64,000 nucleotides of DNA from JBBATK01 sp044228685 (GTDB taxonomy: Bacteria > Bacteroidota > Ignavibacteria > Kapaibacteriales > NICIL-2), in contig JBGAUL010000003.1 in NCBI GenBank assembly GCA_044228685.1, positions 62,001 to 126,000 of the forward strand, in the 5' to 3' direction. Below, piece after piece: positions 61,725 through 64,000 of the stretch. Both the position numbers and the translations under genes were made by a program. The notes beneath the pieces were generated by a model, which did not search any database, was not told the DNA's origin, and was given only the letters and a program-made list of their open reading frames with translations. The stretch's first letter is position 1. Each line of letters opens with the position of its first letter.

Positions 61725-62939
61725 ATGTCCTATTGCTACACTTGGGCTAATTATCGTCTATTACTAATGTTTGCTTCTCTTGCACTATGTGCGATAGCAG
61801 TACAAATCAATGGCTATGCGCAAGTTGAGTTTGGTCAGCTCAAGACTGTGAGCCCAGGTATTCACGTCCTCTATCTCGACACAACAAGCATCAAGAAACT
61901 TGTGACGAAGGCAACTATTGTCGAATTCGAAGATTGTACTGTACTCATTGAAGCGCCGGTGGTGTGGGAAGGTGGAGGCGGACGAAAAATGCGCGAGCTC
62001 AACAAAGAATGCACTGATCTCATCGAAAAGATTAACTCACAATTTCCCTCGAAGCCACTGCGCTACTTTCTTTCCAGCCACTGGCATCCGCATAGTCTTG
62101 CGGCTTTGCAGGCATTTGCTGAGCATAACATTACAGTAGTCACAACACCTGATAACCTGCGTGTATTTTCTGAGCGCGTGGACTCATCTATAGTCACGCG
62201 CCTTCGTGAGCACATCTGTGTGGTCGAAGGCGACAGCCTGCTCATTGCCGATAAATCGCAACCAATCATCGCCTATAAAATTCTCAAGTCTGAGTACCCT
62301 GCTGTACCCACTGATGAATATCTCACCTTCATGTTGCCCAAGCAGAATCTCTACTTCTGCTCTTGTCTCTACCAACGCATGAAGAATGCTCGCGTTCGAT
62401 CCAAAGAGCTGATCGCTGAGCGTCTTGAAGACCTTCATCGCTTCATGCTGCACAAAGGCATACAACCTAAGTTCATGCTCAATTTCGATGTGTTCAACGA
62501 CGACTCGCTGGCGCACATTGTACCGGACACCATGAACTACATTCTGGCTCATGGTCAGAGCAGTTCAGAAATCATTCAGAACTTCTGTTCTCTCACGCCT
62601 TTTTACATCGCACTCAACTCTGATAGTCTGCGCGAAGAAATCCTTCGCAACCAAGTGCCGTTCAGTTACATCATTACTGCCGTTTATCGATGCATCGACA
62701 AGCACGAACTCGAACTGGCACTTGCCCTCGCTCAACTTTATGGCATGCTCAATCCATCAGATCCAAATGCCTGGGATACGCTCGGTGAATGCTATTACCT
62801 GCTCGGTAAAACCAACGCTGCTAAATACTATGAATCGCAATCCAAACGCATCGACAAGAACTTCACCCAAGCCGGCGAAGTCTCGTGGAAGAAGAGTCTG
62901 GAGAAATACAAGTTGCAGTGGGAGAAGCTGAAGAAATAG
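61725..62939 (+). CDS. Secreted metallo-beta-lactamase-fold-like protein with TPR-like C-terminus
   Basis: A protein of 404 residues from the ATG at 61725, preceded by GGGGAGCGG; an in-frame ATG at 61710 is possible. A hydrophobic signal (RLLLMFASLALCAIAVQING) precedes a domain resembling the metallo-beta-lactamase fold (VSPGIHVLYLDTTS, VEFEDCTVLIEAP, FLSSHWHPHSLAAL). The metal signature reads HWHPH without the usual Asp, so hydrolase activity is doubtful. The C-terminal ~110 residues are helical with a TPR-like unit (PNAWDTLGECYYLLGKTNAA). The neighbouring gene is convergent. Function unknown. Confidence 0.68.
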   Translation: MSYCYTWANYRLLLMFASLALCAIAVQINGYAQVEFGQLKTVSPGIHVLYLDTTSIKKLVTKATIVEFEDCTVLIEAPVVWEGGGGRKMRELNKECTDLIEKINSQFPSKPLRYFLSSHWHPHSLAALQAFAEHNITVVTTPDNLRVFSERVDSSIVTRLREHICVVEGDSLLIADKSQPIIAYKILKSEYPAVPTDEYLTFMLPKQNLYFCSCLYQRMKNARVRSKELIAERLEDLHRFMLHKGIQPKFMLNFDVFNDDSLAHIVPDTMNYILAHGQSSSEIIQNFCSLTPFYIALNSDSLREEILRNQVPFSYIITAVYRCIDKHELELALALAQLYGMLNPSDPNAWDTLGECYYLLGKTNAAKYYESQSKRIDKNFTQAGEVSWKKSLEKYKLQWEKLKK

Positions 62940-62953
62940 AGCTGCAAAGAGAC

Positions 62954-63838
62954 TTAATGCGCGACGATCAAGCTGCAGCTAAACCATTGCAATCCACAAC
63001 GGAAGCGGCAGTTGTAGAGTCCGGATGTGAGAGCTTCAGTACGTATTCTGAAGCTCTTCTCGTCTGAGCGAGGCTGCACGATTTTCGAGGCATCAATAAC
63101 AACACCTTCAACCGACTGCAAGCGAATCGAGTTGAAGTCAATGGACGAAGGCGCAATTACATCGCAAACGTTGCTCGATGGCAGAGGTACAACTTGTACG
63201 ACTCCGGGATGAGTATCATCCACGATATTCACATCTCCTGTAACTATAAAACCATTACGGCTGGAGCGATCTGAGCTGTAGTCGTTGTCACACTTTGCAC
63301 TCACTTCCCATGTAAGATTGACACCACGCGGCACTTGAACATTCGCAAAAGTGTCACCGACTACAACAGTTGTGTCCCAAGGTGGCGTAGCGGCGCTGAA
63401 AATATGCAGAGCATAGGATGTTGCGACTGTATCATGAGACCAAGTAAAATGCACGAGATCTGAATCGAGCTTGACTCCGTCAGGTTGGTAGATGGCGACT
63501 TTAGCGGCGTTTATAAAACGTATTCTCCCTTCACGAAAAACGCTGTCAGAACCGTCATGCTTGATGGTCCATCGTACATTGAATCCGTAACCTTCAGTCA
63601 CAAACCACCGTGCCTCGTTTCCACTTGAGAAATAAGTGCTAAGAAAAGGGAACGATCCAGAGTAAAAAACCAGCGTCGCGCTTTTGAATGCAGTTGTGTC
63701 GAAAATGCACTCTAAACCACTCGTGCAATAAAAAGTAGTGTCGGCCGGCAAATACGGCGTCGAATCAACTTGAGAATTAGCAAGCAGGAATGAGGAGTGC
63801 AGAGTGCAAATGCACAGAATTAGCAAGAGAGGTTTCAT
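62954..63838 (-). CDS. Secreted protein with T9SS-like C-terminal domain
   Basis: A protein of 294 residues. Signal peptide MKPLLLILCICTLHSSFLLA. The middle is beta-rich with a fibronectin-like segment (about 120-200; GVKLDSDLVHFTWSHDTVAT, WEVSAKCDNDYSS). The last ~80 residues (VVPLPSSNVCDVI, SIRLQSVEGVVID, TSGLYNCRFRCG, FSCSLIV) follow the T9SS sorting-domain pattern of VxPxP, SxEGxxV, LxxGxY and a terminal strand, though more divergent than the other two cargoes in this window. Several Cys residues suggest disulfides. Function unknown; about 160 bp beyond its start hold no gene. Confidence 0.68.
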   Translation of the reverse strand: MKPLLLILCICTLHSSFLLANSQVDSTPYLPADTTFYCTSGLECIFDTTAFKSATLVFYSGSFPFLSTYFSSGNEARWFVTEGYGFNVRWTIKHDGSDSVFREGRIRFINAAKVAIYQPDGVKLDSDLVHFTWSHDTVATSYALHIFSAATPPWDTTVVVGDTFANVQVPRGVNLTWEVSAKCDNDYSSDRSSRNGFIVTGDVNIVDDTHPGVVQVVPLPSSNVCDVIAPSSIDFNSIRLQSVEGVVIDASKIVQPRSDEKSFRIRTEALTSGLYNCRFRCGLQWFSCSLIVAH

Positions 63839-64000
63839 TGCAGCTCACGATAAGGACCTTTGGACTAGTCGTCAGTGTCGTGAGCAAAGTACGGAACAAA
63901 ATTTTGAATATAATTCTGGAACTGTCGTAGGGTGTGATTGTCTCTTCGCTCTACCCATAAATTCAGACTTCGCTCCAGCGACGAGATCAAGTCCGTATGA

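Overview
This is a chromosomal window of a Gram-negative bacterium of the Bacteroidota/Chlorobiota/Ignavibacteria assemblage, most like a Kapabacteria-type lineage. The placement is an inference. It rests on three proteins with C-terminal domains resembling type IX secretion (T9SS) sorting signals, PD40-propeller/OmpA proteins, a Reg_prop/Y_Y_Y sensor kinase, a kynurenine 3-monooxygenase next to nadC, and an IcmF-type acyl-CoA mutase. Most genes look like ordinary core chromosome. I see no insertion sequence, phage, CRISPR array or integrase. Many genes lack a clear Shine-Dalgarno; where one exists (groES, groEL, the PAS-UbiA gene, the receiver gene, the lectin-like gene) it settled the start.

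Layout. 1-2.1 kb: end of a Nudix hydrolase, an RluD-type pseudouridine synthase and a coiled-coil lipoprotein. 2.3-7.7 kb: a minus-strand signalling cassette of a 1262-residue propeller histidine kinase, a single-domain receiver, and a receiver fused to an adenylate cyclase. 7.9-14.7 kb: murG, a SPOR protein, a T9SS cargo, an alpha/beta hydrolase and a large PD40/OmpA protein. 15.3-21 kb: stand-alone IcmF-type mutase, EamA transporter, secreted Lys/Ala/Pro-rich protein, tRNA-Leu(GAG), isocitrate dehydrogenase. 21-28.7 kb: LysR regulator, two tandem outer-membrane barrels, DUF2156 protein, membrane-anchored H-type-lectin-like protein, rsmD, glmM, thioesterase, DinB protein. 28.9-33.9 kb: a helical protein of unknown function, kmo-nadC, a DUF2520 protein. 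34-45.6 kb: cysS, rnr with a GAF/GGDEF-like protein, two secreted unknowns, a Nudix hydrolase, ndk, sucD, a membrane protein. 45.9-50.8 kb: groES-groEL behind a CIRCE operator, EamA transporter, csaA, a PAS-UbiA fusion. 50.9-64 kb: TetR regulator, PH-like membrane protein, metG, a coupled pair (T9SS cargo + OmpA barrel), AlkD, secreted HMA protein, double VOC protein, degenerate metallo-beta-lactamase-fold protein, T9SS cargo.

The most unusual items are the PAS domain fused in frame to a UbiA-family prenyltransferase, the kinase/receiver/receiver-cyclase cassette predicted to make cAMP, the IcmF-like mutase that lacks the cobalamin and GTPase modules but keeps the Phe/Gln pair of isobutyryl-CoA-type mutases, a succinyl-CoA synthetase alpha subunit with a Lys/Ala/Ser tail, and the translationally coupled T9SS cargo/OmpA pair. 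I did not find a clearly new defence or mobile system.
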